Origin: Roseovarius atlanticus
Lineage (GTDB): Bacteria; Pseudomonadota; Alphaproteobacteria; Rhodobacterales; Rhodobacteraceae
Assembly: GCF_001441615.1 (NCBI RefSeq)
Contig: NZ_LAXJ01000010.1
Coordinates: 124,001 to 188,000 of the forward strand
Direction of reading: 5' to 3'
DNA: 64,000 nt
Below the pieces are notes generated by a model. That model saw only the letters and a list, made by a program, of their open reading frames with translations. It had not been told where the DNA came from and made no database searches. Shown piece after piece: positions 1-8,137 of this stretch (positions are counted from its first letter, which is position 1; the number at the start of each line of letters is the position of its first letter). The position numbers and the translations under genes are program-made.

Positions 1-82
1 CAAACGCCACGCCCGTCTTGCCGCCATCCGTTCCTCCGTCTAAACCGCGCCCGACAGCCATTCAATCCAAAGGTCCGTTCGC

Positions 83-1390
83 ATGATCCCTCGCTATTCC
101 CGCCCCGACATGGTCGCCATCTGGGACCCCGCCACCAAGTTCCGCATCTGGTACGAGATCGAGGCCCATGCCTGCGACGCCATGGCCGAGCTTGGCGTGA
201 TCCCGCGCGAGAATGCCGAAGCGGTGTGGAAGGCCAAGGATGTGGACTTCGACGTCGCCCGGATTGACGAGATCGAGGCCGTGACCAAGCATGACGTCAT
301 CGCCTTCCTCACCCACCTGGCCGAGCATGTGGGCAGCGAGGAAGCCCGCTTCGTCCACCAGGGCATGACCTCGTCGGACGTCCTGGATACCTGCCTGAAC
401 GTCCAGCTGGTGCGCGCCGCCGACCTGCTCATTGCCGACATGGAAGACCTGCTTGCCGCCCTCAAGCGCCGCGCGTTCGAACACAAGATGACCCTGCGCG
501 TCGGCCGCTCTCACGGCATCCACGCCGAACCCACGACCATGGGTCTCACCTTCGCGCGTTTCTATGCCGAGATGGACCGCAACCTGACCCGCCTGCGCAC
601 CGCACGCACCGAGGTCGCAACCGGCGCCATTTCCGGCGCGGTCGGCACCTTCGCCAATATCGACCCGCGGGTCGAGGAACACGTCTGCAAGAAACTCGGC
701 CTTACGCCCGAGCCCATCAGCACGCAGGTCATCCCCCGCGATCGCCACGCCGCCTTTTTCGCCACCCTTGGCGTCATCGCCTCGTCCATCGAGAACGTCG
801 CCATCGAGATCCGCCACATGCAGCGCACCGAGGTTCTGGAAGGCGCCGAATTCTTCTCGATGGGCCAGAAAGGCTCGTCGGCCATGCCGCACAAGAAGAA
901 CCCCGTCCTGACCGAGAACCTGACCGGCCTCGCCCGCCTCGTCCGCATGGCGGTGATTCCGGCGATGGAAAACGTGGCCCTCTGGCACGAACGTGACATA
1001 TCGCATTCCTCGGTCGAACGCATGATCGGCCCCGACGCCACCGTGACGCTCGATTTCGCGTTGGCGCGCCTGACCGGCGTCATCGACAAGATGATCATCT
1101 TCCCCGAGAACATGCTGGAAAACATGAACAAGTTTCCGGGCCTTGTGATGTCCCAACGCGTCCTTCTCGCCCTGACGCAAGCCGGCGTCAGCCGCGAGGA
1201 CGCCTATGCCATGGTCCAGCGCAACGCGCTCAAGGTCTGGGAACAGCGTACTGATTTCAAACAGGAACTTCTGGCCGACGCCGATGTGGTCGCCGCCCTG
1301 GGAACCGAGCAGATCGAAGAGAAATTCGACATGGATTACCACACCAAGCATGTCGACACGATCTTCGCCCGAGTCTTCGGGGAAAGCTGA
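83..1390 (+). CDS. purB: Adenylosuccinate lyase
   Basis: This 435-residue cytosolic enzyme of the fumarase/aspartase superfamily cleaves SAICAR and adenylosuccinate, releasing fumarate, in purine synthesis. The superfamily signature GSSAMPHKKNP lies near residues 265-275, and the N-terminal MIPRYSRPDM is typical of the PurB family. Length is normal for a short-type PurB. It stands alone, with no other pur gene nearby. The 82 bases upstream may contain the last codons of another gene (a TAA at 41-43 closes one frame, and a TGA overlapping the purB ATG closes another), but too little is present to name it. Confidence 0.97.
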   Translation: MIPRYSRPDMVAIWDPATKFRIWYEIEAHACDAMAELGVIPRENAEAVWKAKDVDFDVARIDEIEAVTKHDVIAFLTHLAEHVGSEEARFVHQGMTSSDVLDTCLNVQLVRAADLLIADMEDLLAALKRRAFEHKMTLRVGRSHGIHAEPTTMGLTFARFYAEMDRNLTRLRTARTEVATGAISGAVGTFANIDPRVEEHVCKKLGLTPEPISTQVIPRDRHAAFFATLGVIASSIENVAIEIRHMQRTEVLEGAEFFSMGQKGSSAMPHKKNPVLTENLTGLARLVRMAVIPAMENVALWHERDISHSSVERMIGPDATVTLDFALARLTGVIDKMIIFPENMLENMNKFPGLVMSQRVLLALTQAGVSREDAYAMVQRNALKVWEQRTDFKQELLADADVVAALGTEQIEEKFDMDYHTKHVDTIFARVFGES

Positions 1391-1495
1391 ATTTCCGGGC
1401 AGATCGCGCCGCTCGAACCCGATCCGGGCCGGAAACACTGGTCCGGCACGAATTTCGTGTTACCACCGGGGTTCTAGTGAAAAGGAGTTCAAACC

Positions 1496-1657
1496 ATGAA
1501 GTCCAAGACCATTACCACGTCCCTGGCCCTCGTTCTGGCCTCCACGCTTTCCGCCGCTGCCATGTGCCCCGGCAAGGCGCAACAGGCCGCCTCCTGCGCC
1601 GAAGGCATGGTGTGGGACCGCGCGTCCGGCACCTGCGTCGAACAAACGATGAGCTGA
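1496..1657 (+). CDS. Small secreted three-cysteine peptide
   Basis: A 53-codon gene preceded by a strong AAGGAG site 8 bases before the ATG. The product has a clear signal peptide (hydrophobic run SLALVLASTLSAAA), leaving a mature peptide of about 30 residues with three cysteines and the pattern CPGKAQQAASCAEGMVW followed by GTC. The cysteine spacing recalls chitin-binding peritrophin-like repeats (CBM14), but the peptide is too short to be sure. A good terminator follows, so it is probably a monocistronic gene. Function is unknown. Confidence 0.7.
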   Translation: MKSKTITTSLALVLASTLSAAAMCPGKAQQAASCAEGMVWDRASGTCVEQTMS

Positions 1658-1683
1658 CCGGGCCACATATCCCAAGTCGAGGC

Positions 1684-1720
1684 GGCGCACCCGGGGACCG
1701 GGCGGCGCCGTTTCAAATTT
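1684..1720 (+). terminator. Rho-independent terminator after the 53-residue peptide
   Basis: Outer stem GGCGC (1684-1688) with GCGCC (1705-1709) encloses inner stem CCCGG (1690-1694) with CCGGG (1698-1702) and loop GGA. It is followed by GTTTCAAATTTT. The position 27 bases past the stop codon fits termination of the small gene. Confidence 0.65.
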
Positions 1721-1783
1721 TAGCTTTAGACATTTCTTCACGACTCCCGCCCTAGGTTGCCGGAACGTCATCCGGGGACTGGA

Positions 1784-2857
1784 ATGAGCAGCAGTAATTT
1801 TGGGCAACTGGCGCTTCCGGGTCCGTCCGCAAACGCGGCGGCCCAGCTGACCCGCCGTCAGAAGGCCGCGATCATCGTGCGGTTCTTGATCAACGAAGGC
1901 GCGGATGTGCCGCTTCAGGACCTGCCCGACGAGCTGCAGCACCGCCTGACCCAGCAGATGGGCACGATGCGCTATGTCGACCGCTCCACGCTGGCCGATG
2001 TCGTGGCCGAATTCGCCTCCGAGGTCGAGGCGATGGGCCTGACCTTCCCGCGCGGAGTGGCCGGTGCGCTCACCGCGCTCGACGGGCGCATCAGCCCGCA
2101 AACCGCCTCGCGCCTGCGCAAGGAGGCCGGCGTGCGCCAGTTCGGCGACCCGTGGGAACAGGTCCGCACCGCCAAGGCCGATGATCTTCTAGATATCCTG
2201 CAATCCGAAAGCACCGAGGTCGCCGCGGTGCTGCTCTCCAAGCTCGACGTGGCCCGCGCCGCCGAACTCCTCGGCAAGATGCCGGGCGATGCCGCGCGCC
2301 GCATCGCCGTCGCCATGTCCCAGACCGGCGCGGTCACGCCCGACGCCGTCGACCGGATCGGCCTGTCGCTGGCCGCGCAGCTGCACAGCGTGCCGGAAAC
2401 CGCCTTTCCCGACGGCCCCGTCGAACGGGTCGGCGCCATTCTCAACTTCTCTCCCGCCGCCACCCGCGACGACGTGCTCATGGGCCTCGACGAAAGCGAC
2501 CAAAGCTTTGCCGCCAAGGTCCGAAAGGCGATCTTCACTTTCGTCAACATTTCCGAGCGTCTCAACCCCATCGACGTGCCCAAGATCACCCGCGATGTCG
2601 ACCAGGCCGCGCTGGTGCAGGCGCTGGCCCATGCCCAAACCAGCGAAGACACCAGCGCCTCGGCCGAATTCATCCTTGAAAACATGTCCAAGCGTATGTC
2701 CGACGCCCTCCGGGAAGAGATCGAGGCCTTGGGCAAGGTCAAGCCCAAGGATGGCGAGGCCGCCATGACCGAGGTCGTGAACGTCATCCGCACCCTCGAG
2801 GCCAGCGGCGAATTGAAGCTTATCGTCCCCGACGAGGATGAAGAGGAAACCGCCTGA
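1784..2857 (+). CDS. FliG-like flagellar motor switch family protein
   Basis: A 357-residue product from the ATG at 1784, chosen over an in-frame TTG at 1757 because a GGGGA site sits just upstream of it. The N-terminal segment LTRRQKAAIIVRFL (about residues 20-33) matches the FliG N-domain, and the last ~110 residues (SERLNPIDVPKITRDVD, then ENMSKRMSDALREEIEALG) match the FliG C-domain that contacts the stator. The middle-domain EHPQ motif is replaced by ESTE. No flagellar gene is nearby, so this is either a dispersed second FliG or the strain's only motor FliG encoded away from the main cluster. The acidic tail DEDEEE is unusual. Confidence 0.72.
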   Translation: MSSSNFGQLALPGPSANAAAQLTRRQKAAIIVRFLINEGADVPLQDLPDELQHRLTQQMGTMRYVDRSTLADVVAEFASEVEAMGLTFPRGVAGALTALDGRISPQTASRLRKEAGVRQFGDPWEQVRTAKADDLLDILQSESTEVAAVLLSKLDVARAAELLGKMPGDAARRIAVAMSQTGAVTPDAVDRIGLSLAAQLHSVPETAFPDGPVERVGAILNFSPAATRDDVLMGLDESDQSFAAKVRKAIFTFVNISERLNPIDVPKITRDVDQAALVQALAHAQTSEDTSASAEFILENMSKRMSDALREEIEALGKVKPKDGEAAMTEVVNVIRTLEASGELKLIVPDEDEEETA

Positions 2858-2864
2858 GGCCTCA
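2855..2864. other. Palindrome holding both convergent stop codons
   Basis: TGAGGCCTCA is a perfect 10-bp palindrome. Its left TGA is the stop of the FliG-like gene, and its right TCA is the complement of the TGA ending the ABC ATPase gene on the other strand. The two genes end 4 bases apart without a conventional terminator. Confidence 0.6.
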
Positions 2865-3944
2865 GTGCACCGGGAAGATAAAGCACTTGTCGCGCCGGAT
2901 GGTCAGCCACATCGGCGTGCCATTCTTGGGCAAAAACACCGCTGGCACCGTCACCTTGAACCGTGGCCCGCCGAATTCCATCTCGAACTCGACCAGGCTT
3001 TCGCCGCCCATGAACCGCGCCCGCCGCACCTCGCCGCGCACCGCCGTGCCATCGCTGATCGTCGGCACCGGGCCCTTGCCCGCGCGGTCGAAATCCAGCT
3101 TGACGTGCTGCGGGCGCACCACGATCTCCACCGCCTGCCCATTCGGCACGCCCGGCGCCAGAAACTGGCCAAAGGGCGTCTCGGCCAGCGCGCCATGCAC
3201 CGTGCCGCGCACCACGTTCACATCGCTGAAGAACGATACCGCCGCGCGGTCGGCGGGCGCGTTGTAGATGTTATACGGCGCGCCCTGCTGCACGATCCGC
3301 CCGTCACGCATCAACGCGATCGTGTCGGCCATGCGCATCGCCTCCTCGGGCTCGTGCGTGACCAGCAGCACCGCGGTGTCCTGCTCGCGCAGGATGTCCA
3401 GCGTCTGGTCCCGGATGCCGTCGCGCAGCCGGTTATCGAGGCCCGAAAACGGCTCGTCCATCAGCATGATCGACGGGCGCGGCGCCAGCGCACGGGCCAG
3501 CGCCACGCGCTGCTGTTCTCCACCCGACAGTTCGTGCGGAAAATTCCGGTCGTATCCCGACAGCCCCACGCGCTCCAGCAGCTCCCCCACGCGCGCGGCT
3601 TTCTCATCGGCCGTCCCGCCCAGCCCGAAGGCCACGTTCTCGCCCACCCGCAGATGCGGGAACAGCGCGAAGTCTTGGAACATCAGGCCGATATGCCGCC
3701 GCTCGGGCGGCACACGGTAAACCGTATCGCAGACCAGCTTGCCATCGACCCAGATCTCGCCCGCATCCTGCATCTCGACGCCCGCGATCATCCGCAGCGT
3801 CGTCGACTTGCCACAGCCCGACGGCCCCAGCAGGCACGTCACCTGCCCCGGCAGCACCGACAGCGACACGTCGTCCACCACAAGACGACCGTCGTAACGG
3901 CGCACCAGATTCCGGGTCTCAAGGCGCGGGATTGGGTCCTGCAC
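2862..3944 (-). CDS. FbpC-type ABC transporter ATP-binding protein
   Basis: A 360-residue ATPase of the iron(III)/spermidine/sulfate (CysA/FbpC) class. Visible motifs are Walker A GPSGCGKST, Q-loop FQDFALFP, signature LSGGEQQRVALARAL, Walker B IMLMDEPFSGLD and the switch histidine in LLVTHEPEEA, followed by a C-terminal TOBE-like regulatory domain. The GTG at 3944 is preferred because AGAGG lies 5 bases upstream; an ATG at 4049 would add an unconvincing 35-residue extension. No permease or binding-protein gene lies beside it, so it is an orphan and the substrate is not predictable; ferric iron is the best family-based guess. Confidence 0.85.
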   Translation of the reverse strand: MQDPIPRLETRNLVRRYDGRLVVDDVSLSVLPGQVTCLLGPSGCGKSTTLRMIAGVEMQDAGEIWVDGKLVCDTVYRVPPERRHIGLMFQDFALFPHLRVGENVAFGLGGTADEKAARVGELLERVGLSGYDRNFPHELSGGEQQRVALARALAPRPSIMLMDEPFSGLDNRLRDGIRDQTLDILREQDTAVLLVTHEPEEAMRMADTIALMRDGRIVQQGAPYNIYNAPADRAAVSFFSDVNVVRGTVHGALAETPFGQFLAPGVPNGQAVEIVVRPQHVKLDFDRAGKGPVPTISDGTAVRGEVRRARFMGGESLVEFEMEFGGPRFKVTVPAVFLPKNGTPMWLTIRRDKCFIFPVH

Positions 3945-4154
3945 ATCTGCCTCTTCGCTTTTCCGACTGAATGTGTCGGGCTTGCCGTCGCAGATAGCAA
4001 CCCCGCCCGCCCCGCGCAAGATGCCGCCGCTTCCGGGCGAAACACGCAAAAGTGCGCCGAGGTCAGGATTTTCCGACTATCGCGGTGCGACGGTTGGGCC
4101 TATCTGGATCGTACGAACGAGCAGCAAAAACAAAAACACTGACGGAGCCTACCG

Positions 4155-4289
4155 ATGCGAAAAGTCCTGATTTCCGTACAGGTCGCCCTGATCGCCCTTC
4201 TGGCCATCACCGGTGCCCTGGCCGGCCCCGACACCCCCCCGGCCTGCCCTCTGGGGGAACCCGCAAAAGTCGAAGACTGCAAGAAGTAA
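4155..4289 (+). CDS. Small secreted two-cysteine peptide
   Basis: A 44-codon gene with a GGAG site 8 bases before the ATG. The product begins with a signal-peptide-like segment (MRKVLISVQVALIALLAITG then ALAGP), leaving a mature peptide of about 20 residues with two cysteines (ACPLGEPAKVEDCKK). It is similar in design to the 53-residue peptide at 1496, though the sequences are not alike. It ends 6 bases from the convergent ccmG stop. Function is unknown; short length makes it less certain than its neighbours. Confidence 0.55.
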   Translation: MRKVLISVQVALIALLAITGALAGPDTPPACPLGEPAKVEDCKK

Positions 4290-4295
4290 CAGGTC

Positions 4296-4835
4296 TCAGC
4301 CGCCCCGCGCTTTCTCGATCGCGGGGCGGATCTGGCTATCCATCACGCGCTCGGTGATCGGCCCCGGAAAGCGCAGCACGACACGCCCCTCGCCGTCGAT
4401 CACATAAGTCTCCGGCACGCCGTAAAGCCCCCAGTCCAGCGCCATGCGCCCGTTCGGATCGGCCCCGATGGCCGTATAGGGATCGCCCAACTCCTCCAGG
4501 AACCCCAGCGCATTGCCCGGCTGATCCTTGTAATTCACACCGTAGATGGTGACGCCTTCCTCGGCCAGCGCCTCCAGATGCGGATGCTCCACCCGGCAGG
4601 GCGCGCACCAGCTCGCCCAGTAGTTCACCAGCTTAACACCGCCCTCACGCAACTCGGCATCCGTGAACGGCGTCTTGCCCTCCAACGGGGTCAGCACCAC
4701 GGCGGGCGCCGGCTTGCCCTCAATCGCCGAGGGCAGCGCATCGGGATCCTCGCGCTGCATCCCGATATAGAACACCGCGGCCAGCGCCGCGAAGATCACC
4801 GGCGGCAACACCATCAGGAAAGAGGTCTTAGGCAT
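4296..4835 (-). CDS. ccmG: Thiol:disulfide interchange protein CcmG/DsbE
   Basis: A membrane-anchored periplasmic thioredoxin (179 residues) that reduces apocytochrome c cysteines before heme attachment. One N-terminal membrane segment (MVLPPVIFAALAAVFYIG) is followed by a thioredoxin fold with active site WCAPC in WASWCAPCRVEHPHLE, the family GVPETYVID strand with the cis-proline, and a FPGPIT loop. The ATG at 4835 overlaps the ccmD stop by 8 bases; an ATG at 4859 would add 8 residues and is also possible. It is the last gene of the ccmABCDG run. A perfect 10-bp stem (4300-4309 with 4320-4329) lies in its final codons and may slow convergent transcription. Confidence 0.95.
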   Translation of the reverse strand: MPKTSFLMVLPPVIFAALAAVFYIGMQREDPDALPSAIEGKPAPAVVLTPLEGKTPFTDAELREGGVKLVNYWASWCAPCRVEHPHLEALAEEGVTIYGVNYKDQPGNALGFLEELGDPYTAIGADPNGRMALDWGLYGVPETYVIDGEGRVVLRFPGPITERVMDSQIRPAIEKARGG

Positions 4836-4983
4836 CCGATTTCCGCTTTCTTTCAACATCTTTCAGCGCGTTCTTCACGCGCACCGACCGCCGCCAGCTC
4901 AAGACCACCAGCGCGATCAACAGCACCAGCGACACGGCGTAGGACGACAGTACCGCCTCGGCATATTTTCCAAGATCCGGCAT
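4828..4983 (-). CDS. ccmD: Heme exporter protein CcmD
   Basis: A 51-residue single-span membrane protein: MPDLGKYAEAVLSSYAVSL, a hydrophobic segment LVLLIALVVLSW, then a basic cytoplasmic tail rich in R and K. This is the standard CcmD layout, and the aromatic YA-SY pattern before the span is typical. CcmD helps release holo-CcmE from the CcmABC complex. Its ATG shares one base with the ccmC stop (TGATG) and its stop lies inside the ccmG start, so translation is likely coupled. Confidence 0.92.
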   Translation of the reverse strand: MPDLGKYAEAVLSSYAVSLVLLIALVVLSWRRSVRVKNALKDVERKRKSDA

Positions 4984-5717
4984 CACGCCTCCATCCGGTC
5001 ACGGGCCAGCAAGGCCCGCATCCGCCGCGCGCGTATTTCCGTCTGCGTGCGCAGGAACACCAGCGCGATGAACAGAAACACGAACCCCGCAATCGAAACG
5101 AGCAGCGGAAAATAGAACACATCCGCCACGTTCTCTTCCTTGTCCAGGCTCAGCGACGCCCCCTGGTGCAGCCCCTGGTTCCAGAACAGCACCGCGTAAC
5201 GGCTCAGAAGGGCAAAGACCGACCCCACGATGCACAGGATCGCGGTCAGGTCGGCGGCCGTGTCGTCGTTCTCGATGGCTTCCCACAACGCGATATAGCC
5301 CAGATAGAACAGGAACAGGATCAGGAACGAGGTCAGCCGCGGGTCCCACGCCCACCACGTCCCCCACATCGGCTGGCCCCAGATCGCCCCGGTCGCCAGC
5401 GCGATCACCGTCATTACCACGCCCACGGGGGCCGCCGCACGGGCCGCCAGCGCGCTCACGTGGTGCCGCCGCACCACCCAGATCAGCGAGGCCACCAGCA
5501 TCATGATCCACGCGTTGATCGCCATCAACGCGCTTGGCACGTGCAGATAGATGATCTTGACGGTCGAGCCCTGGCGGAAGTCGTCCGGCGTGAAGAAGAA
5601 CCCCCAGATCAGCCCCGTCGCCAGGCACAGCACCGCCAGCACCGACACCCACGGCAGGACCTTGTCCGTCGTGTCGATGAACTTCTTCGGGTTGGCGTAT
5701 TCCCACAATGATGCCAC
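4983..5717 (-). CDS. ccmC: Heme exporter protein CcmC
   Basis: A 244-residue polytopic membrane protein with six hydrophobic segments and the periplasmic tryptophan-rich heme-handling motif of the HHP family (WGQPMWGTWWAWDPRLTS, near residues 114-131). The flanking histidines (YLHVPSALMAINAW and the RHHVSAL loop) agree with CcmC heme ligation. CcmC attaches heme to the chaperone CcmE. The gene lies between ccmB and ccmD; ccmE and ccmF/H are not in this window, and ccmI is about 37 kb away at 44180. Confidence 0.96.
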   Translation of the reverse strand: MASLWEYANPKKFIDTTDKVLPWVSVLAVLCLATGLIWGFFFTPDDFRQGSTVKIIYLHVPSALMAINAWIMMLVASLIWVVRRHHVSALAARAAAPVGVVMTVIALATGAIWGQPMWGTWWAWDPRLTSFLILFLFYLGYIALWEAIENDDTAADLTAILCIVGSVFALLSRYAVLFWNQGLHQGASLSLDKEENVADVFYFPLLVSIAGFVFLFIALVFLRTQTEIRARRMRALLARDRMEA

Positions 5718-5733
5718 GCGCGTGAATCCTCCG

Positions 5734-6390
5734 TTAACGCAGGTTGACCCTCAATACCGCAGCCGATGCAAAAGGCAAAAGCGCGATGGTGCCGCAGGTG
5801 ATCCCCGCCAGCATCAGCATCGGCGTCGAGTAATCCTGCCCGTCCACCCCGCGCCGCGCCATCTCGGCGCCAAAGATCAACGTGGGCACATAAAGCGGCA
5901 GAACAAGCAGGCTCAGCAGCAACCCGCCCCGCCGCAGCCCAACCGTCAACGCCGCCCCGAACGCACCGATCATGCTCAACGCTGGCGTCCCAAGGAGCAG
6001 CGACAGGACCAATGGCCCATAGCCCTGCACAGGCAGGCTCAGCAGAACACCCAGCACGGGTGCGGCCAGCACCAGCGGCAGTCCCGTCGTGATCCAGTGC
6101 GCCAGCCCCTTGACGGCTGCCACCGCTTCCATCGGCAGCGGGGCCGTGGCCAGCAGATCAAGGCTGCCGTCCTCCCAGTCCAGCGCAAAGATCCGGTCGA
6201 GCGACACGAGGCAGGCCAGCAGCGCCCCGATCCACAGGATGCCCGCCGCGATCCGGGAAAGAAGCTCCGATTGCGGCCCCACGCCAAACGGCACCAGCAC
6301 CACGACGATCAGGAAGAACGCGAGGCCCAGCCCGAACCCGCCCCCGGCGCGCACCGCCAGCCGGATGTCGCGCAGCAGCAGCGCGATCAC
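5734..6390 (-). CDS. ccmB: Heme exporter protein CcmB
   Basis: A 218-residue six-span integral membrane protein, the permease partner of CcmA in the CcmABCD complex that drives release of heme-loaded CcmE. The N-terminus [20 protein letters not shown] and the [15 protein letters not shown] and [19 protein letters not shown] segments are characteristic of the family. The start overlaps the end of ccmA by 4 bases, and the end is 16 bases before ccmC. Confidence 0.95.
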   Translation of the reverse strand: MIALLLRDIRLAVRAGGGFGLGLAFFLIVVVLVPFGVGPQSELLSRIAAGILWIGALLACLVSLDRIFALDWEDGSLDLLATAPLPMEAVAAVKGLAHWITTGLPLVLAAPVLGVLLSLPVQGYGPLVLSLLLGTPALSMIGAFGAALTVGLRRGGLLLSLLVLPLYVPTLIFGAEMARRGVDGQDYSTPMLMLAGITCGTIALLPFASAAVLRVNLR

Positions 6391-7004
6391 AGGAACGCCT
6401 CGTCGAAATCGTCCATGTCCTGACGCACCGCGCGAAACGGCGCCACGTCCAGAACCGTCGCCTCGTCCAGGCCCAGGTCGATATGCGTGGCCAGCACCGC
6501 GATGCCGCCCTCGGCCAGATGCGCACGCACCACTGCGGCGAACATCCCCACCGCACGCGCATCAAGCGACACGGTCGGCTCGTCCAATATCCAGATCCCC
6601 CGGCCCGTCACCAACAGTCGAGCCAGCCCCAGCCGCCGCTTCTGCCCGGCGGACAGAAAGCCTGCGGGCCGGTCGGCCAAGGCCTCCAGCTCATAGGCCG
6701 CCAAGGCGTGGGAAATCTCTTTCCGGCCAAAGACCTGCGCCCAGAAGCTCAGGTTCTCCGACACGCTCAGCGCAGGCTTGATCCCGTCGGCATGGCCCGC
6801 GTAAACCACGTTGTCGGCCGGGTACTCCACCTCTCCCGAAACCGGCGGTTGCAACCTGGCCAGCGTCCGCAACAGCGTCGTCTTGCCCGCGCCATTAGGC
6901 CCGCGCAGCACCAGCGCCTCGCCCGCCGCCACGGCAAAGCTCAGACCGTCCAGCACCCGCACGCCGCCGCGCGCCACGCAAAGGTCCCGGACCGTCAGGC
7001 GCAT
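6387..7004 (-). CDS. ccmA: Cytochrome c biogenesis ATP-binding protein CcmA
   Basis: A 205-residue ABC ATPase that powers the CcmABCD heme-handling complex at the inner membrane. It shows Walker [10 protein letters not shown] (about residues 35-43), signature [15 protein letters not shown], Walker [13 protein letters not shown] and the H-loop ATHID. The signature reads LSAGQ rather than LSGGQ, as is usual in CcmA. It is the first ccm gene of the run and starts 16 bases after the Mth938-like gene ends. Confidence 0.96.
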   Translation of the reverse strand: MRLTVRDLCVARGGVRVLDGLSFAVAAGEALVLRGPNGAGKTTLLRTLARLQPPVSGEVEYPADNVVYAGHADGIKPALSVSENLSFWAQVFGRKEISHALAAYELEALADRPAGFLSAGQKRRLGLARLLVTGRGIWILDEPTVSLDARAVGMFAAVVRAHLAEGGIAVLATHIDLGLDEATVLDVAPFRAVRQDMDDFDEAFL

Positions 7005-7020
7005 CGCCGGCCCACCGCGT

Positions 7021-7374
7021 TCAGACCGGCAACAGGGCCACGGCCACGCGCCGCCCTTCCGAGATCAGCACGTTGTAAGTCCGCGCCGCGGCGGGCGAAT
7101 TCATCGCCTCCACCCCCAGACCCGCCTCTTCCAGCGGGTCACGCAACGCGGCTGGCACATGCGCGGTTTCGCCGCCCGTGCCGATGAACAGAACGTCAAC
7201 CTGATCCACCAGCTCTATCAGCGATGCGCTGTCGTCAAACCCGCCCCAGGCGCGCACCCCGTTCGGCCCCACGCAGACCGCGCCCTCGATCGCCTCTCCG
7301 CCCACGCGGAAAAAGCCCGGCCCGTAGCCGTCGATCGGTTTCACGTCGGAAAAACTTACCTCGTTCAGGCGCAT
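7021..7374 (-). CDS. Mth938-like domain protein (DUF498)
   Basis: A 117-residue protein of the Mth938/NDUFAF3-like family. Typical motifs are [14 protein letters not shown], a central VLFIGTGGE turn and the C-terminal [20 protein letters not shown]. Family members in eukaryotes assist complex I assembly; the bacterial role is not established. Its place between secDF/tauE and ccm genes recurs in alphaproteobacteria, suggesting a membrane-protein or respiratory-assembly role, but this is inference from position. Confidence 0.9.
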   Translation of the reverse strand: MRLNEVSFSDVKPIDGYGPGFFRVGGEAIEGAVCVGPNGVRAWGGFDDSASLIELVDQVDVLFIGTGGETAHVPAALRDPLEEAGLGVEAMNSPAAARTYNVLISEGRRVAVALLPV

Positions 7375-7384
7375 GTCGTCCTCC

Positions 7385-8137
7385 TCAGTCCCACAGCGGC
7401 AGGCCCGAGATGACCGCGAGCGCGATCACCCCGTAGGCGGCCCAGCGATACAGCCGCTCGCGCGTGGGGTCAAACAGCGCCTGCCCGATCAGCGTGGTGA
7501 TCAGGTAAGGCACCGACATCACCACGGCCAACATGGCCAGCTCCGCAGTCACCGCGCCTTGCCACAACAGGTTGGCGATCAGCACCACGTCGAGCGCCGC
7601 CAGAAACAGGATCGTATTGCCCCGCACTGACTGCACCGCCGCCTGCCCCGAAAGATAGAACAGGATCACCACCGGCCCGGTCAGGCCCGTCAGACCGCCG
7701 ACGATCCCCGCCGCCGCCCCGATGGCCAACAGCCCCGGCCGGGTGATGGCGCGTGAGTACCGCCACCCGGCAATCAGCGCCGCCAGCATCCCCGCCGCCA
7801 CGCCGGTGATGATCCAGCGCACCGTGTCGGTGTCCAGGCGGTCCAGCAGCATCAGACCCACAGGCACCGTCACCAATGCCGCCAGCACCAGGAACCCGAC
7901 CTCTTTCGGCTCCCCCTGCCGCCAGGCCCGGCGCAAAATGGCCGCGTTGCTGGCGATGCCGGTCAGCATGATGACCACGATCACTTCCTTGGGCGACAGA
8001 AAGATATTGGCCACCGGCACCACGATCAGCGCCGTGCCGAAGCCGGTGAACCCCCGCACCAGCCCCGCGACCCCGATGGCGAAGCACAGCCAGACCAGCC
8101 CCGGGGTGGCCAGCACCCCGCTCAGGATCTCAGGCAT
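7385..8137 (-). CDS. TauE/SafE family sulfite exporter-like permease
   Basis: A 250-residue membrane protein with eight or so hydrophobic segments. The N-terminal half has GFTGFGTALIVVPVANIFLSP and the second half has GIVGGLTGLTGPVVILFYLSG, the paired G-rich repeats that define TauE/SafE permeases. The substrate is probably a small organosulfur or sulfur oxyanion, or another carboxylate, and is not determinable here. The start overlaps the secDF end by 8 bases, so it is likely co-transcribed and translationally coupled with secDF. Confidence 0.88.
   Translation of the reverse strand: MPEILSGVLATPGLVWLCFAIGVAGLVRGFTGFGTALIVVPVANIFLSPKEVIVVIMLTGIASNAAILRRAWRQGEPKEVGFLVLAALVTVPVGLMLLDRLDTDTVRWIITGVAAGMLAALIAGWRYSRAITRPGLLAIGAAAGIVGGLTGLTGPVVILFYLSGQAAVQSVRGNTILFLAALDVVLIANLLWQGAVTAELAMLAVVMSVPYLITTLIGQALFDPTRERLYRWAAYGVIALAVISGLPLWD

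Noticed and set aside
1..43. Possible end of a gene before purB
   Set aside because: About 13 codons before a TAA are too few to identify, and another frame is equally possible.
4300..4329. Perfect 10-bp hairpin near the end of ccmG, considered as a bidirectional terminator
   Set aside because: It lies inside the coding sequence and has no U-tract on either strand, so it is mentioned only with ccmG.
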